64,000 nucleotides of DNA from Marinomonas transparens (GCF_016463975.1 NZ_JAEMNX010000001.1:62001-126000), one strand, 5' to 3'; counted from the first letter of the stretch, positions 25,418-35,054 are shown. A program made the numbers and translations. The notes: generated by a model from the sequence alone, not told the origin.

Positions 25418-26655
25418 TCCCTCTTAAATTTCAAAGTAGGATTTTTATTCGGTTTTAGTAAATCAACAATACGCTTTACTATGCCGACAGGCTTACCTTG
25501 CTCTGCCTCAGGAGGTCTGCCACAAGCCAGATCCGCGAGTTTTAATAGGGGAGTTACTAACTCAGGACAGGCATCAAAAGACACCTTACCTTCTAATAAA
25601 GACGCGTTCATTTTTACCCCGACATGGGGAAGAAGCACATCGACCTGACGGCCAACAAAGTCTTCAAAGGCCTTTTGCGTAATCACGGACTTACCAGCAT
25701 GACGGGCATCATTGTGTACTAATAAGATACGCTGCCCTGACGTTTCATCCCCCAATTCCTTTAACAACCTCAAGGTATTACGGGCATCCGTAACAGTAAA
25801 GTCGGTGACAATAATGCGTGTTTGCGCATGCAAAAGCACATCCAATGAACCGTGGGGCTTCGCGGCGGGAAGATCCCATACCACTTGATTGAACATACGA
25901 CATAAACTACCACCCAATTCGAGTACTTTTGTGCTGTCTGCAAATTCTTCAGCATAAAAATCTGGCTGTTGTGCCACCAGATACAAGCGCTCAGCCGCCT
26001 TACCAATAGAACGACGCAACAGCCTTGTATCAATATTGTCGGCATTCAAAGCGCCCGCCAAACCAGCTTCACCTTGATGCCCTAACATCAAGGCCGCGAC
26101 GCCATTTTTACGGTCGAAATCCACCAAAGACGTCATCAAATGGCGCTTCTCAGACAACAATTTGGCCAAGCCAACACTGACTAAAGTCACCCCTACGCCG
26201 CCAGAAGCTCCCGTCACAGCTATGGTTCTACCGGTTAGCGACTCTTCCCTTGCGCCTTTTTCAGCACCTTGAATAGTATTTGCTAACATATCCAAAGGAA
26301 CCGGCTTGGCTAAATAATCAAACATGCCATTCGCTAATAGCGCACGATAAAGATCGACACTTTGCTTACTGCCAAATGGCACTATGCTACACACAGGACC
26401 ACAAATGGCACTTAGCTCTGCCAACATTTCGAAGGGAGATGCTTCATCATCAATATCAACAAATAATAAAGGGGGCACAGTATGGGATTTCACCCAATCA
26501 ATGGCTTCTGTCACACCGCCCGCAAGCGCATAATCAGAGGCATAGCCCAAGCGCGTTAGATTCTCTTCAAAAGCTTTGCACTCAATGCCATTCGACGAAA
26601 AAACAACAAGAGGTTGCTGTCCATCACTCTCTGTAGGATTCATATCACTCATCAT
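25414..26655 (-). CDS. tadZ: Tad pilus localisation ATPase-like protein TadZ (CpaE)
   Basis: A 413-residue protein with an N-terminal receiver-like domain (about residues 10-130) and a MinD/ParA-like ATPase domain starting at IAVTGASGGVGVTLVSVGLA. The P-loop reads GASGGVGVT rather than the canonical GKGGVGKT, a variation common in TadZ/CpaE proteins that places the complex at the pole. It lies between rcpB and tadA in the standard order. Whether it hydrolyses ATP cannot be told from this. Confidence 0.9.
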   Translation of the reverse strand: MMSDMNPTESDGQQPLVVFSSNGIECKAFEENLTRLGYASDYALAGGVTEAIDWVKSHTVPPLLFVDIDDEASPFEMLAELSAICGPVCSIVPFGSKQSVDLYRALLANGMFDYLAKPVPLDMLANTIQGAEKGAREESLTGRTIAVTGASGGVGVTLVSVGLAKLLSEKRHLMTSLVDFDRKNGVAALMLGHQGEAGLAGALNADNIDTRLLRRSIGKAAERLYLVAQQPDFYAEEFADSTKVLELGGSLCRMFNQVVWDLPAAKPHGSLDVLLHAQTRIIVTDFTVTDARNTLRLLKELGDETSGQRILLVHNDARHAGKSVITQKAFEDFVGRQVDVLLPHVGVKMNASLLEGKVSFDACPELVTPLLKLADLACGRPPEAEQGKPVGIVKRIVDLLKPNKNPTLKFKRD

Positions 26656-26667
26656 GCATTCCTCTGA

Positions 26668-27315
26668 TTAATCCGCCTGAAAATCAATATCAAGCAATTC
26701 TGTTGTATCGCCTTCTTGATAACGCTGCACAGCACCGACCGCCGTTACTGCGTCACCCGCATCTAAAGCACTCGGACGCATAAGGTCCCTTGGGTTCACT
26801 ACCATTTGCGCGATATTAGCGCGATTCGCACAACCCAATGGCCCCACCGCATCAAACGGCTTCACTGTCCACGTCGTTTTATCCGCGATAGAACAGTCTG
26901 GCTTAAGTACCACCAGCGCCTCAGAAGTCAGCTGCAAATCCCATTCTGTTTTGCTTACCCGATAAACCAATGGCAGGAGCGTCAAATGGCTCTTGTTCAT
27001 CCCCAGCTCCAAAAGAGAAGCTTCTAAGCGCTGTGCGAACTGCTCACCTTTTTCACTCAAAGGTTGAATGCGAATCACCTGATTAGACAAACGTCCTTGA
27101 TTACGCAATAACGCATTCAAACTTTGCAATGAAGGCTGATCAAGGCCTCCAGTGTCTTGCACTGACAAGGAAATAGACGACATGGTCGGCTTCACAGAAG
27201 AAGATCGGCTCACCCCATGTTCAAACACATTTGAGTCTTCCCTTAATCTATTTACCGTGTGATCACAGCCACTCAGTAGCAGCAAAAACACCACAGAAAA
27301 AATCATAAAACGCAT
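26668..27315 (-). CDS. rcpB: Tad pilus lipoprotein RcpB (CpaD family)
   Basis: A 215-residue lipoprotein with lipobox LLSGC near residue 17. The family hallmark GCANRANIAQMVVNPRDLM near residue 165 (CpaD) is clear. It is an outer-membrane-associated component thought to support the secretin. The position directly after the secretin gene fits RcpB/CpaD. The spacer to tadZ is only 12 bases. Confidence 0.88.
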   Translation of the reverse strand: MRFMIFSVVFLLLLSGCDHTVNRLREDSNVFEHGVSRSSSVKPTMSSISLSVQDTGGLDQPSLQSLNALLRNQGRLSNQVIRIQPLSEKGEQFAQRLEASLLELGMNKSHLTLLPLVYRVSKTEWDLQLTSEALVVLKPDCSIADKTTWTVKPFDAVGPLGCANRANIAQMVVNPRDLMRPSALDAGDAVTAVGAVQRYQEGDTTELLDIDFQAD

Positions 27316-27333
27316 AACGGAACCACCTATTTA

Positions 27334-28737
27334 TTAATACAAGTAACCGGCAGACGCCATTGAAGGTAAAGTAGCATCCAGTGCTTGTATGCCTTCCCCC
27401 GGTGTTTGCAGATCGTTGGGGGATGTCGGAGCGACAACGTAAGCCGTGGCGATAATCACCAACTCAGTTTCCTCTTTCTCGTTCACCTCAGACTCAAACA
27501 AGCGCCCTAAGCCAGGAATATTTCTCAATCCAGGCACCCCAGTTATGGTTTGATTAATACTGCTGCGTAACATGCCACCTAAAGCAAAACTTTGGCCGCT
27601 GGCAAGCTCTACGGTGGTATCAGCACGGCGCACCTTGAAGGCTGGAATAATGTTGCCAGACAGGTTAACCGAGCCCACATCGCTCAAGTCACTGACCTCA
27701 GGGGCAATATGTAAACTGATTCGATTGGGGGAAAGTAAGGTAGGCGTCATTCTCATGATGACACCGTATTGCTTGTATTCGATGGAAACGTTGTTGTTGC
27801 TCACGATCACGATAGGGACTTCCCCACCGGCCGCAAAACCTGCTGTTTCACCGGACATGGCTGTCAAATTTGGCTCTGCCAAAATGCTTGCCATGCCATC
27901 AGAAGATAATGCTGACAACACACCACCAAGGTTACTGCTAGATGAACCAAGTACCGCATTGGTCACATCTCCTCCAGTAAAGGCGCCGCTTGATGCATCA
28001 AACAAACTACTGCCGTTTCGAAAAAATGATTGGTTATTATCAAACAAGGCGTCCCAACTAAAACCAAGAGAGCGGCTCAAGGTGCGCGACACCTCGACAA
28101 TACGCACGCTAATATTAATCTGCGCTGACAATTCCACCTTCATTTGATTAACAATGCGCAATGCCGGCCCACCACCTTGTCCTCTAGGAGGGCCACCAGC
28201 GGCAGAGGAATCAATGCCCAAATAAGACTCTAAACTGCTAATAACCGCCTTCGCCTGTTGCGGCGTTTTGACCATGCCTTTAACAATCAAGCCACCTTGC
28301 GTCAAAGGTCCTAGTTTGATCTTTGCTCCGGGCACTTCCGCATTCACATACTGGCTCACCTTATCTAGGTTGTAACCAACCCTTAAGTTGACCGCGAGAA
28401 TCACCTTGTCGTTTTCATCTAACGCGTACAAGGTGGTTTTTCCAAAGCGTTTTGCAAACACAAAAACACTGTTCTGCGAAGGGGCTTGAAAGCTTGCTAT
28501 GTCTGGGTTTGCCAGCAATATTTTGGCGGCTTTTTCGGTTAAAGTAAGCAACTTGCCTTCATTGACCGTCAAATCCACCGTTCGATTTATTTCAACTTGT
28601 TGAAAACCTTCTGCAAGATCAAGACGTAACGCATCCTTATCCTTCCCCCCATAAGACGCAGCACTAGCCGCTTGATTGAATAGCGAGAAACCACCAAGGA
28701 GAAGGAAAAAGCTTAATAACACTCGAATAGACTTCAT
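27334..28737 (-). CDS. rcpA: Tad pilus secretin RcpA (CpaC)
   Basis: A 467-residue outer membrane secretin. A signal peptide covers about residues 1-26, the N-terminal pilus assembly domain contains ILLANPDIASFQAPSQNSVF, a BON-like/N1 region follows, and the C-terminal secretin domain ends with VPGLRNIPGLGRLFES and the ETELVIIATAYVV strand. It forms the channel through which the Flp pilus leaves the cell. It sits between rcpC and rcpB in the usual order. Confidence 0.94.
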   Translation of the reverse strand: MKSIRVLLSFFLLLGGFSLFNQAASAASYGGKDKDALRLDLAEGFQQVEINRTVDLTVNEGKLLTLTEKAAKILLANPDIASFQAPSQNSVFVFAKRFGKTTLYALDENDKVILAVNLRVGYNLDKVSQYVNAEVPGAKIKLGPLTQGGLIVKGMVKTPQQAKAVISSLESYLGIDSSAAGGPPRGQGGGPALRIVNQMKVELSAQINISVRIVEVSRTLSRSLGFSWDALFDNNQSFFRNGSSLFDASSGAFTGGDVTNAVLGSSSSNLGGVLSALSSDGMASILAEPNLTAMSGETAGFAAGGEVPIVIVSNNNVSIEYKQYGVIMRMTPTLLSPNRISLHIAPEVSDLSDVGSVNLSGNIIPAFKVRRADTTVELASGQSFALGGMLRSSINQTITGVPGLRNIPGLGRLFESEVNEKEETELVIIATAYVVAPTSPNDLQTPGEGIQALDATLPSMASAGYLY

Positions 28738-28785
28738 TTAAAAATTCCAAAATAGGTCAGCAAAAACGCCTAACTTTTTTACAGC

Positions 28786-29718
28786 TTATTGAGAGGCTTG
28801 AACTGAGTCCCCGCGATACATAAGCACCGAGTTAGAGTCCACACTTGGATAAAGACTGCTATAAATATTGGTGACCTGATCCAACATGGTGACACCAGAA
28901 TCATTGTCCATAGGCACCGCCGCGGCTGCCGTTAAACCACTGACATCAGCGGCGTCTTCCACACTGCGTAAAGCCAACTGCAAAGTCCCCAATTCACGGG
29001 CAACGGCTAACCGTTCCGCCGCCAAAGCAGACACTTCTAAGGTCACGGTTTCGTAGTATTCTCTTTTCGATTTTTCCTCTACTTCCTTGTCATGGGCCCT
29101 TAAACGAATGCCAGCTCGCGCCACATTATTCAACGCCAACACTCGCACATTCGTCAGCAAGGTCTGTGACGCGAGCTTCGGCATCAACTCACCTTCCGAG
29201 CCATCACCACTTGCTTCCTGATCACGTTTAAGCCCTAAAATAACGTCCACTCTATCCCCAGCGGACACCAAGCCTGCATTACTCGCCACAGCATTGGTGG
29301 GTATCGCCACCGCTCGCATACCCGGTTTAAGCACAGAGGCTAAAAAGCCCGGTTCCCCGGCATGCACAATGGCGTTATTATCAAGCAACGCTCCTTTTTT
29401 AATCGGCTCTCTCACCGTTGCCCCAAACACCATGCTCAAGTCATCTTTATCTTCAAGAAAATATCGAAGAGGCGAATAGTCCTGCTCTGCCTCTACCCAA
29501 CGAACCGCAGAACCATCTAAAAAATCACCCGGCTTTAGGTCCTTCGCCGCCGCTAACACAGGAGAATAGGATGGTGCAGGGGCAGCTGGCACAACCTCAG
29601 GCGCTTTGGTTACAGAAGGTGCCGCTGGCGGCGACATCATCAAAACTCTCACCAAGAGCGCCCCACCCAAGGCAAACACCAAGGCGGCAGAAATAAAAAA
29701 AACAGACGAAGCTTTCAT
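28786..29718 (-). CDS. rcpC: Tad pilus assembly protein RcpC (CpaB)
   Basis: A 310-residue periplasmic protein anchored by an N-terminal helix, with a SAF/CpaB domain (VLAAAKDLKPGDFLDGSAVRW, then RAVAIPTNAVASNAGLVSAGDRVDVIL). CpaB proteins are needed for Tad pilus assembly, probably contacting peptidoglycan and the secretin. A Pro/Ala-rich linker follows the membrane segment. The order tadV-rcpC-rcpA is standard. Confidence 0.92.
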   Translation of the reverse strand: MKASSVFFISAALVFALGGALLVRVLMMSPPAAPSVTKAPEVVPAAPAPSYSPVLAAAKDLKPGDFLDGSAVRWVEAEQDYSPLRYFLEDKDDLSMVFGATVREPIKKGALLDNNAIVHAGEPGFLASVLKPGMRAVAIPTNAVASNAGLVSAGDRVDVILGLKRDQEASGDGSEGELMPKLASQTLLTNVRVLALNNVARAGIRLRAHDKEVEEKSKREYYETVTLEVSALAAERLAVARELGTLQLALRSVEDAADVSGLTAAAAVPMDNDSGVTMLDQVTNIYSSLYPSVDSNSVLMYRGDSVQASQ

Positions 29719-29734
29719 AACAACAACCGTAGAA

Positions 29735-30283
29735 TTAGTAAGAAAATGGGCTAATCAATGTATAAATAGCCCCTGCAGAAATAGCCAAACCGTATGGCAA
29801 TCCCTTGACGTTTTCATGGGAAAATACAATCGGCGGAGGAATGTTAAAACGCGGGAATTTTTTCGTCATTTGCATGATCAATTTGGCACCACCAAACTCA
29901 AGCAAGGTCACAAATGGCATAAACAAGGCCAACATGCCACCCACCAAAGCGGTCACAATCAAAAAAATAAGCTGATCGTCATAGCCAACCCAAAGACACA
30001 AAACCGACATCAACTTAACGTCTCCCGCGCCCATTTGACCCACCAGAAACAAACCAAACCCCACCACCAATACGCATACTGCTCCGAGCAAAGAAAAACC
30101 GGCGTCTCGCAATAACGCACTCTGGATGACCGAATCATAAGACCCCATTGACCAAGCAGAGACCAACAAGCTCACACACCAACCAACAATCAAACCTATA
30201 ATCAACAGGTTATGTATGCGGCGATAAAACAAGTCAGTAAAGATCACCCAAATGGCCATAAAGCAGACAACAGCACTTGCCAT
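29735..30283 (-). CDS. tadV: Prepilin peptidase TadV (CpaA)
   Basis: A 182-residue inner membrane aspartyl protease of family A24, short form without the methylase domain. The catalytic aspartates are expected in FTDLFYRRIHN (N-terminal part) and in GQMGAGDVKLMSVL (the GxGD motif). It cleaves the leader of Flp and the pseudopilins TadE and TadF. It follows flp with a 14-base gap. Confidence 0.92.
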   Translation of the reverse strand: MASAVVCFMAIWVIFTDLFYRRIHNLLIIGLIVGWCVSLLVSAWSMGSYDSVIQSALLRDAGFSLLGAVCVLVVGFGLFLVGQMGAGDVKLMSVLCLWVGYDDQLIFLIVTALVGGMLALFMPFVTLLEFGGAKLIMQMTKKFPRFNIPPPIVFSHENVKGLPYGLAISAGAIYTLISPFSY

Positions 30284-30297
30284 AAATACGTCTCGCG

Positions 30298-30495
30298 TTA
30301 CTCAGTACCAGGGTTATTGGTATTCGTAATTTGCTCTGCAATCGATGAAAAGCGATCTTTCAGCGCGGTAACAAACACACCATCTGAACCAAAAATCACA
30401 CCAATAGCCGCGGCCATAGCAGCCGCCAAAATGCCGTATTCAATTGCGGTGACACCACGCTCATCGGATAAAAAGCGCTTTACACTGTTTTTCAT
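30298..30495 (-). CDS. flp: Flp-type major pilin
   Basis: A 64-residue Flp/Fap pilin precursor. The start at 30495 gives a short leader, MKNSVKRFLSDERG, followed by the processing site G/V-TAIEY and a hydrophobic segment (GILAAAMAAAIGVIFG). The conserved Glu-Tyr pair after the cleavage site defines the Flp motif. The longer upstream frame lacks support. It is the first gene of the tad operon, so the promoter must lie in the 30496-30826 spacer. Confidence 0.92.
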   Translation of the reverse strand: MKNSVKRFLSDERGVTAIEYGILAAAMAAAIGVIFGSDGVFVTALKDRFSSIAEQITNTNNPGTE

Positions 30496-30593
30496 AACTC
30501 CATCCCCTAAAGTATTTAAGCAAGATCTATTCAACAGACCTTATCAAGGCATCACATTAAGATTGATTCTCATTAACAATTCAACCAGTGAAG

Positions 30594-30611
30594 CATTAAG
30601 AATGCTTAATG
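30594..30611. promoter_or_regulatory. 18-bp dyad in the flp / two-component spacer
   Basis: CATTAAG-AATG-CTTAATG is a perfect 7-4-7 inverted repeat about 100 bases upstream of flp. It might be the binding site of a regulator of the pilus operon, possibly the neighbouring response regulator. The link is only positional. Confidence 0.35.
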
Positions 30612-30732
30612 AAAGGAAACTGGCTCTTTAGGCACTGATTGTTAGGATGGGGAGATTAGAGTGGGGTAGAGAACAATAAGAATTTATCAATCCAGATATA
30701 CAAAAATTGAAATAACTATTATTGAAAAACTT
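30612..30732. other. Middle of the flp / two-component spacer
   Basis: A+T-rich sequence between divergent operons that must contain the flp promoter. I see no supported gene and no confident promoter hexamers. The dyad at 30594-30611 and the Fur-type site at 30733-30753 are listed separately. Confidence 0.4.
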
Positions 30733-30753
30733 AATTGATAATGATTATCAATT
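30733..30753 (+). promoter_or_regulatory. Fur-type 7-1-7 palindrome before the response regulator
   Basis: TGATAAT-G-ATTATCA (30736-30750) is a perfect 7-1-7 inverted repeat matching the core Fur box, extended to AAT/ATT on both sides. It touches a possible -10 (TATACT near 30756) and lies about 75 bases before the response regulator ATG. Repression by iron-loaded Fur is the natural reading; it has not been shown. Confidence 0.7.
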
Positions 30754-30826
30754 GTATATACTGTTCGCGGTCATAGGCTTTAACATCTCACACAATCACT
30801 TCTCAACTTATGGAGTAGTAAAAACC

Positions 30827-31492
30827 ATGCGCATCTTAATTGTTGAAGATGATGTCTCAGTTAGTCATTGGATCAACAGCAAGCTGCATGCATCTGGACA
30901 CAGTTGCAAGCTAGTTGATAATGGAGAAGATGCACTAAAGTTCATTAAAAACGAGGTATTTGATGTCATCTTACTCGACCGGATTTTACCAAAAGTGGAT
31001 GGTATAGAAGTACTCAATACATTGGGATCAGACCCTCACCCTCCCGTCCTTATCTTATCGGCCAATGACCAAATATCAGACAGAATTGAAGGTCTAAAAG
31101 CCGGTGCAGACGATTATCTAGGGAAACCTTTTGATTTTACCGAGTTGCTTTTACGCTTGGAACGCCTGTATTGCCGAACGAAAAAAGTCGCCTCAAGCAA
31201 CCTTATCAAAATCAAAGACATGATGATCAACCTGGAGCTTCATGAAGTCACACGCTCCGGTGAACGCATTGATCTCACCAATAAAGAATTCAAATTGCTC
31301 TATGTTCTCGCGGAGCACCCGGGACAAACGGTCACCAGAAGCATGCTGCTCGAAAAAGCCTGGGGGTATCAGTTTGATCCGCAAACCAATGTTTTAGACG
31401 TGCACCTTTCCAAACTCAGAAACAAACTGGATGGAGGCTCTAAAAACCCCATTATTCGCACCATACGCTCAGTGGGCTACGCATTAGGATAA
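30827..31492 (+). CDS. OmpR-family response regulator (QseB/PmrA-like)
   Basis: A 221-residue regulator: receiver domain at residues 1-115 with acidic pocket E7/D8, phospho-acceptor D51 (ILLDRILP) and K101-type GKPF, then an OmpR/PhoB winged-helix domain (LTNKEFKLLYVLAEHPGQTV to VRSVGYAL-type end). The ATG at 30827 gives MRILIVEDD; the frame upstream runs through the Fur-type site and is not coding. Its kinase follows after four bases. Target genes are unknown; the divergent tad operon and the convergent adhesin-exporter operon are the closest candidates. Confidence 0.93.
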   Translation: MRILIVEDDVSVSHWINSKLHASGHSCKLVDNGEDALKFIKNEVFDVILLDRILPKVDGIEVLNTLGSDPHPPVLILSANDQISDRIEGLKAGADDYLGKPFDFTELLLRLERLYCRTKKVASSNLIKIKDMMINLELHEVTRSGERIDLTNKEFKLLYVLAEHPGQTVTRSMLLEKAWGYQFDPQTNVLDVHLSKLRNKLDGGSKNPIIRTIRSVGYALG

Positions 31493-31496
31493 CTCT

Positions 31497-32873
31497 GTGT
31501 CTATTCGGTCTTTATTGCACAGCAGTAGCTTTCGGCAATCGGCAACCATTGCATTTATTTGTCTATTAATTTCTTCCGCTGCGATTTTGGTTTGTGACCA
31601 TATTCTAGAAAGCATCATGAAAAGCCATGTGCGAGGCATGATTTTTGAAAACCTAGAACACCAAAAACATCACGGCCTAGCAAAAGACAGTCATACCCTA
31701 GTAAAAAGACTTAAAAACCACCAAGAAGAAGACCAAAGAAAAAACCATTATTCTTTCATTTTCGACGATTATGGCTCTCTTTTGTATGGTGATAACAGCA
31801 AGTTATCAGAACAACAACTTCATAACCTCACCCATGACGACGTCAAAAAACCGGCTATCATAACCTTAAAAAATGAACAGATAGAGTTACTTGGCTTACT
31901 GGTTCCCCTCGCGGATGGGGGCCTCTATTTTAATGCCTATGACGTGCGTCCTATGATACAACAAACCCGCATTATTCCATTGATGACAGGAGCGGGACTG
32001 CTGGCCATCCAGTTGTCTATTTTGCTTATCAGCTTGCCTTTTAGTTTGCACAACCTATCTAGGGTCAACCACATTTTAAAAACCCTAGAAGAGTACGCCA
32101 GTGGCAAACATAACGTCAGGGTAAACTACAAGAACAACGGCGATGAATTTGGCCGCTTAAGCAAAGAAACCAATCAGGTCTTAGCTCGCACACAGAAGCT
32201 AATGGAAGAAGTTCGTACTATCACCAGCCATGTGGCTCATGAGCTAAGAACACCAATGACACGCCTCCAGCACCGCCTAGTCAATATCTCTGAAAAGGTA
32301 GAAGGAAGTGAGTTAGAAGAATTAGACCACGCCATCAAGGAAACCGAGCAGATTCAAGTCTTGTTCCGTTCTATCATGCGGCTTTCTGAAGTCGAAACAG
32401 GCCAAGTCAGCCTCACCAAGGACAAAATAAATGCCTACGACATCTTGCATGATGCCTACGAATATTATGCCCCGTTGGCCGAACAACATGACATTCAGAT
32501 ACAGATTAATGCTAGCAAAAAGTACTGCTTTTACGCCGACAAAATATTGATTTTTCAGGCCATTGCCAACCTACTCGACAACGCCATAAAATACGCACCA
32601 GAAAGCCAGCTAATCACCCTAAATATAGAGTCTCGGCTAGGTGGAACCTACATCAGCGTTGTGGATCAAGGCAAAGGCATACCGGAAGACAGTAAGGGCC
32701 TAGTCACTCAGCGGTTTAAACGTCTCACCACCAAAAGTGACGTCTTTGGCCATGGTTTAGGGCTAACCCTAATCAATGCCATCGTCGCCCTGCACCACGG
32801 GGAACTCACTTTGAAAAACACCCACCCAGGGCTCAGCGTCGGTATAAAGCTGCCATCCAACCAGATTAATTAA
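31497..32873 (+). CDS. Sensor histidine kinase
   Basis: A 458-residue membrane kinase starting with GTG. Two membrane helices (about residues 14-34 and 160-185) enclose a periplasmic sensor region with many His, Asp and Glu residues. A HAMP-like linker, the HisKA domain with H248 in SHVAHELRTPMTRL, and an ATPase domain with N box (NLLDNAIKYA), G1 (VVDQGKGIPED) and G2 (GHGLGLTLI) follow. It forms a two-component pair with the upstream regulator. The gene ends tail-to-tail with the M50-HlyD gene, overlapping it by four bases. Confidence 0.93.
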   Translation: MSIRSLLHSSSFRQSATIAFICLLISSAAILVCDHILESIMKSHVRGMIFENLEHQKHHGLAKDSHTLVKRLKNHQEEDQRKNHYSFIFDDYGSLLYGDNSKLSEQQLHNLTHDDVKKPAIITLKNEQIELLGLLVPLADGGLYFNAYDVRPMIQQTRIIPLMTGAGLLAIQLSILLISLPFSLHNLSRVNHILKTLEEYASGKHNVRVNYKNNGDEFGRLSKETNQVLARTQKLMEEVRTITSHVAHELRTPMTRLQHRLVNISEKVEGSELEELDHAIKETEQIQVLFRSIMRLSEVETGQVSLTKDKINAYDILHDAYEYYAPLAEQHDIQIQINASKKYCFYADKILIFQAIANLLDNAIKYAPESQLITLNIESRLGGTYISVVDQGKGIPEDSKGLVTQRFKRLTTKSDVFGHGLGLTLINAIVALHHGELTLKNTHPGLSVGIKLPSNQIN

Positions 32874-35053
32874 AACGAAGCTTCTCGTATCAATACCGAG
32901 TACACACCCTGCCAGATGCGACTCGCCACACTCTGTGGTTCGGCCTCTACCACCACCTGACCACGCATCACAAAGCTCGGCGAGAGTGAGTCACCACCCT
33001 TGATTGGTGTTAAAGAAACACGATACAGAGCTTTTTCAGGGTGGGGAAGCGAATCGCCTGGCACATTATTCGTTGCGATCTTCCCACCATACAAAGAGGC
33101 CAGCTCTGGCGCAGAAGACAACCGCTTCACCACAGTTTGCTCTATCCTATCTAGGCGCACAATGACCTCAGGGTAAGACACATTCTCGGGCACAAATCGC
33201 GCTAGATTGCCTGTTTTGATACGTGCAACATCCCTCTCTTCAATAAAGGCTTCGACTAGATTGCCCCCTTGACCAACGACCGTTCCTAACCACTCTCCAG
33301 CCGACAACCAGCTGCCCACAGCAAACTGCTCAGATAAATCTGCCACTACACCATCAAACGGTGCTACCACAGATAAATCAGCCATACGCTGGGAAGACGC
33401 CAGCAAACGCGCCTGTAGCGATACCAGCTCTTCTCGCACCACTCTCAAGCTAGAGGAGGCTTGCTTATCGAACTGATTTACCTTGATTTGCTTTTCTAAA
33501 GACACGCGCTGCTGTTCCAGAGATTGAAACTCCCGTTGCAAATCTGGCGAAGCAAAACGAAATAAGCGCTGACCCTGTTTCACCGAGGCCCCTTGCACCA
33601 CATTCAATTCAACCAACTGAGCGCCCTCGGGAACAAACATCAATGACTGTTGCTCTGCCCGTAAAATCGCCGCCGCCGACACCTCACCACGCCACGGGAT
33701 AAAAACGAGACACACCAGGACAAGCAACACACTCGCACTCAGCAGAGTATTTTTATTCATCGACATATTCGACCTTCTTGCATACCACTCTTTCACTTCC
33801 TTCAACACGGGCAAGAGCACAAACACCAACATCTCTACCGCGAACAACACGATTCCCAGCACTTTAAAGGCAAAGTGATAAACCATTAGGGCAATGCCCA
33901 CAAATAACAGCAAGCGATACAGCCACGTTCCCACGGAATACAACAACAGCACTTTACGCATGGTGGCCGTAAAAACTTCTGGCGGCGCCTCTCTAAAGCC
34001 AAACAACCACTCCCTAAGCTGCCAACGAGTATAGGCAAACGCCCTCTGTTGCAGGTTTGGCATAGCCAAAAAATCTGACAACAGAAAATACCCATCAAAG
34101 CGCATAAAAGGACTGAGGTTAATAAGCAAAGAAAGCACCCAGGTGGTCGACAACATAAAGGCCAAACTGCGCCATATGCCATCGGCTAAAAAGCTCCACA
34201 GAAAAATGGCCCAAACAGCGACCACCATTTCGACTAATACTCCGGCGGCACCAATCATCATACGCTGATACTTATTTTTTAAACGCCAAGAGCCGGAAGT
34301 ATCGGTATAGAGCACAGGCCATAACACCAAAAAAGCCACTCCCATGGTCGCCACTCGACCACCAAAAAACTTACAGGAATAAGCATGCCCTAATTCATGC
34401 AGTAGCTTGGTCAAAAACAACGCCACCCCCATCATGACGACGCCTTCAAAGGAAAAAAAGTACAAAAAGGTATGACGAAAGGCATCCCACTGATGGCTGA
34501 CTAATATGCCCCCCATAAGAGCCGCCATGAGTGTCAGACAAAAGAAAACCTTGCTGATGAAAAAGCGTGCAATAGGCAAGGTACGCTGAAGAAAGCGATC
34601 TGGGCTACAAACTGGCACCCGTAAAAATAAATAATGCTTTAACAACCAACGAAAAGGGCTGACTTTGCCTCGCAGCTTCTCTTCTGACAAACCCTTGAGC
34701 GCTTTCTCGCCCGTGACCTTTAGCAGGTGATGGACGGTCAAAAAACGTGCAAACTGTTGAATCTCTTGTTGCTCTACCTGCAGGGTGGTGAACGACTGAA
34801 TGTCCTGCTGGATCGCTTCGACGCTGTCCAGATGCCAGCGGGCGAGCATTTCCATCTCTAACCAACCTAAACGGTAAAAACGCCCATTCAGCGGGTCTTC
34901 TATCGTCCAAGTGGGCGCACCGGACAATGCCGCTGGCCCTTCGAACAAACGTAGTTCATCCCTGAGCTCACCTAATGAGTCGGCGGTCGATTCTGATTGC
35001 TTTGTTGTGATGGCTTGAGTCGCTTGTGAACGCCCCATTACGCGGATGCCCAT
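32870..35053 (-). CDS. Membrane M50 (site-2) metalloprotease fused to an HlyD-type adaptor domain
   Basis: A 727-residue fusion. Residues about 35-150 are a soluble N-terminal region containing DPLNGRFYRLG. A multi-helix membrane part (about 165-430) follows, with the zinc motif HELGH at 219-223 and a later MRFDGYFLLSD that supplies the third ligand. After a last helix comes a periplasmic HlyD-like part (about 455-727) with a lipoyl/barrel-sandwich motif and a coiled coil. It is the last gene of the adhesin-tolC-adaptor set, and no ABC ATPase is present. Whether it cleaves something or only acts as an export platform is unknown. Domain calls are confident; function is inference. Confidence 0.8.
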   Translation of the reverse strand: MGIRVMGRSQATQAITTKQSESTADSLGELRDELRLFEGPAALSGAPTWTIEDPLNGRFYRLGWLEMEMLARWHLDSVEAIQQDIQSFTTLQVEQQEIQQFARFLTVHHLLKVTGEKALKGLSEEKLRGKVSPFRWLLKHYLFLRVPVCSPDRFLQRTLPIARFFISKVFFCLTLMAALMGGILVSHQWDAFRHTFLYFFSFEGVVMMGVALFLTKLLHELGHAYSCKFFGGRVATMGVAFLVLWPVLYTDTSGSWRLKNKYQRMMIGAAGVLVEMVVAVWAIFLWSFLADGIWRSLAFMLSTTWVLSLLINLSPFMRFDGYFLLSDFLAMPNLQQRAFAYTRWQLREWLFGFREAPPEVFTATMRKVLLLYSVGTWLYRLLLFVGIALMVYHFAFKVLGIVLFAVEMLVFVLLPVLKEVKEWYARRSNMSMNKNTLLSASVLLVLVCLVFIPWRGEVSAAAILRAEQQSLMFVPEGAQLVELNVVQGASVKQGQRLFRFASPDLQREFQSLEQQRVSLEKQIKVNQFDKQASSSLRVVREELVSLQARLLASSQRMADLSVVAPFDGVVADLSEQFAVGSWLSAGEWLGTVVGQGGNLVEAFIEERDVARIKTGNLARFVPENVSYPEVIVRLDRIEQTVVKRLSSAPELASLYGGKIATNNVPGDSLPHPEKALYRVSLTPIKGGDSLSPSFVMRGQVVVEAEPQSVASRIWQGVYSVLIREASF

Positions 35054-35054
35054 A

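Noticed and set aside
30722-30826. 35-residue extension of the response regulator
   Set aside because: It runs through the Fur-type palindrome and probable promoter; MRILIVEDD at 30827 is the standard start.
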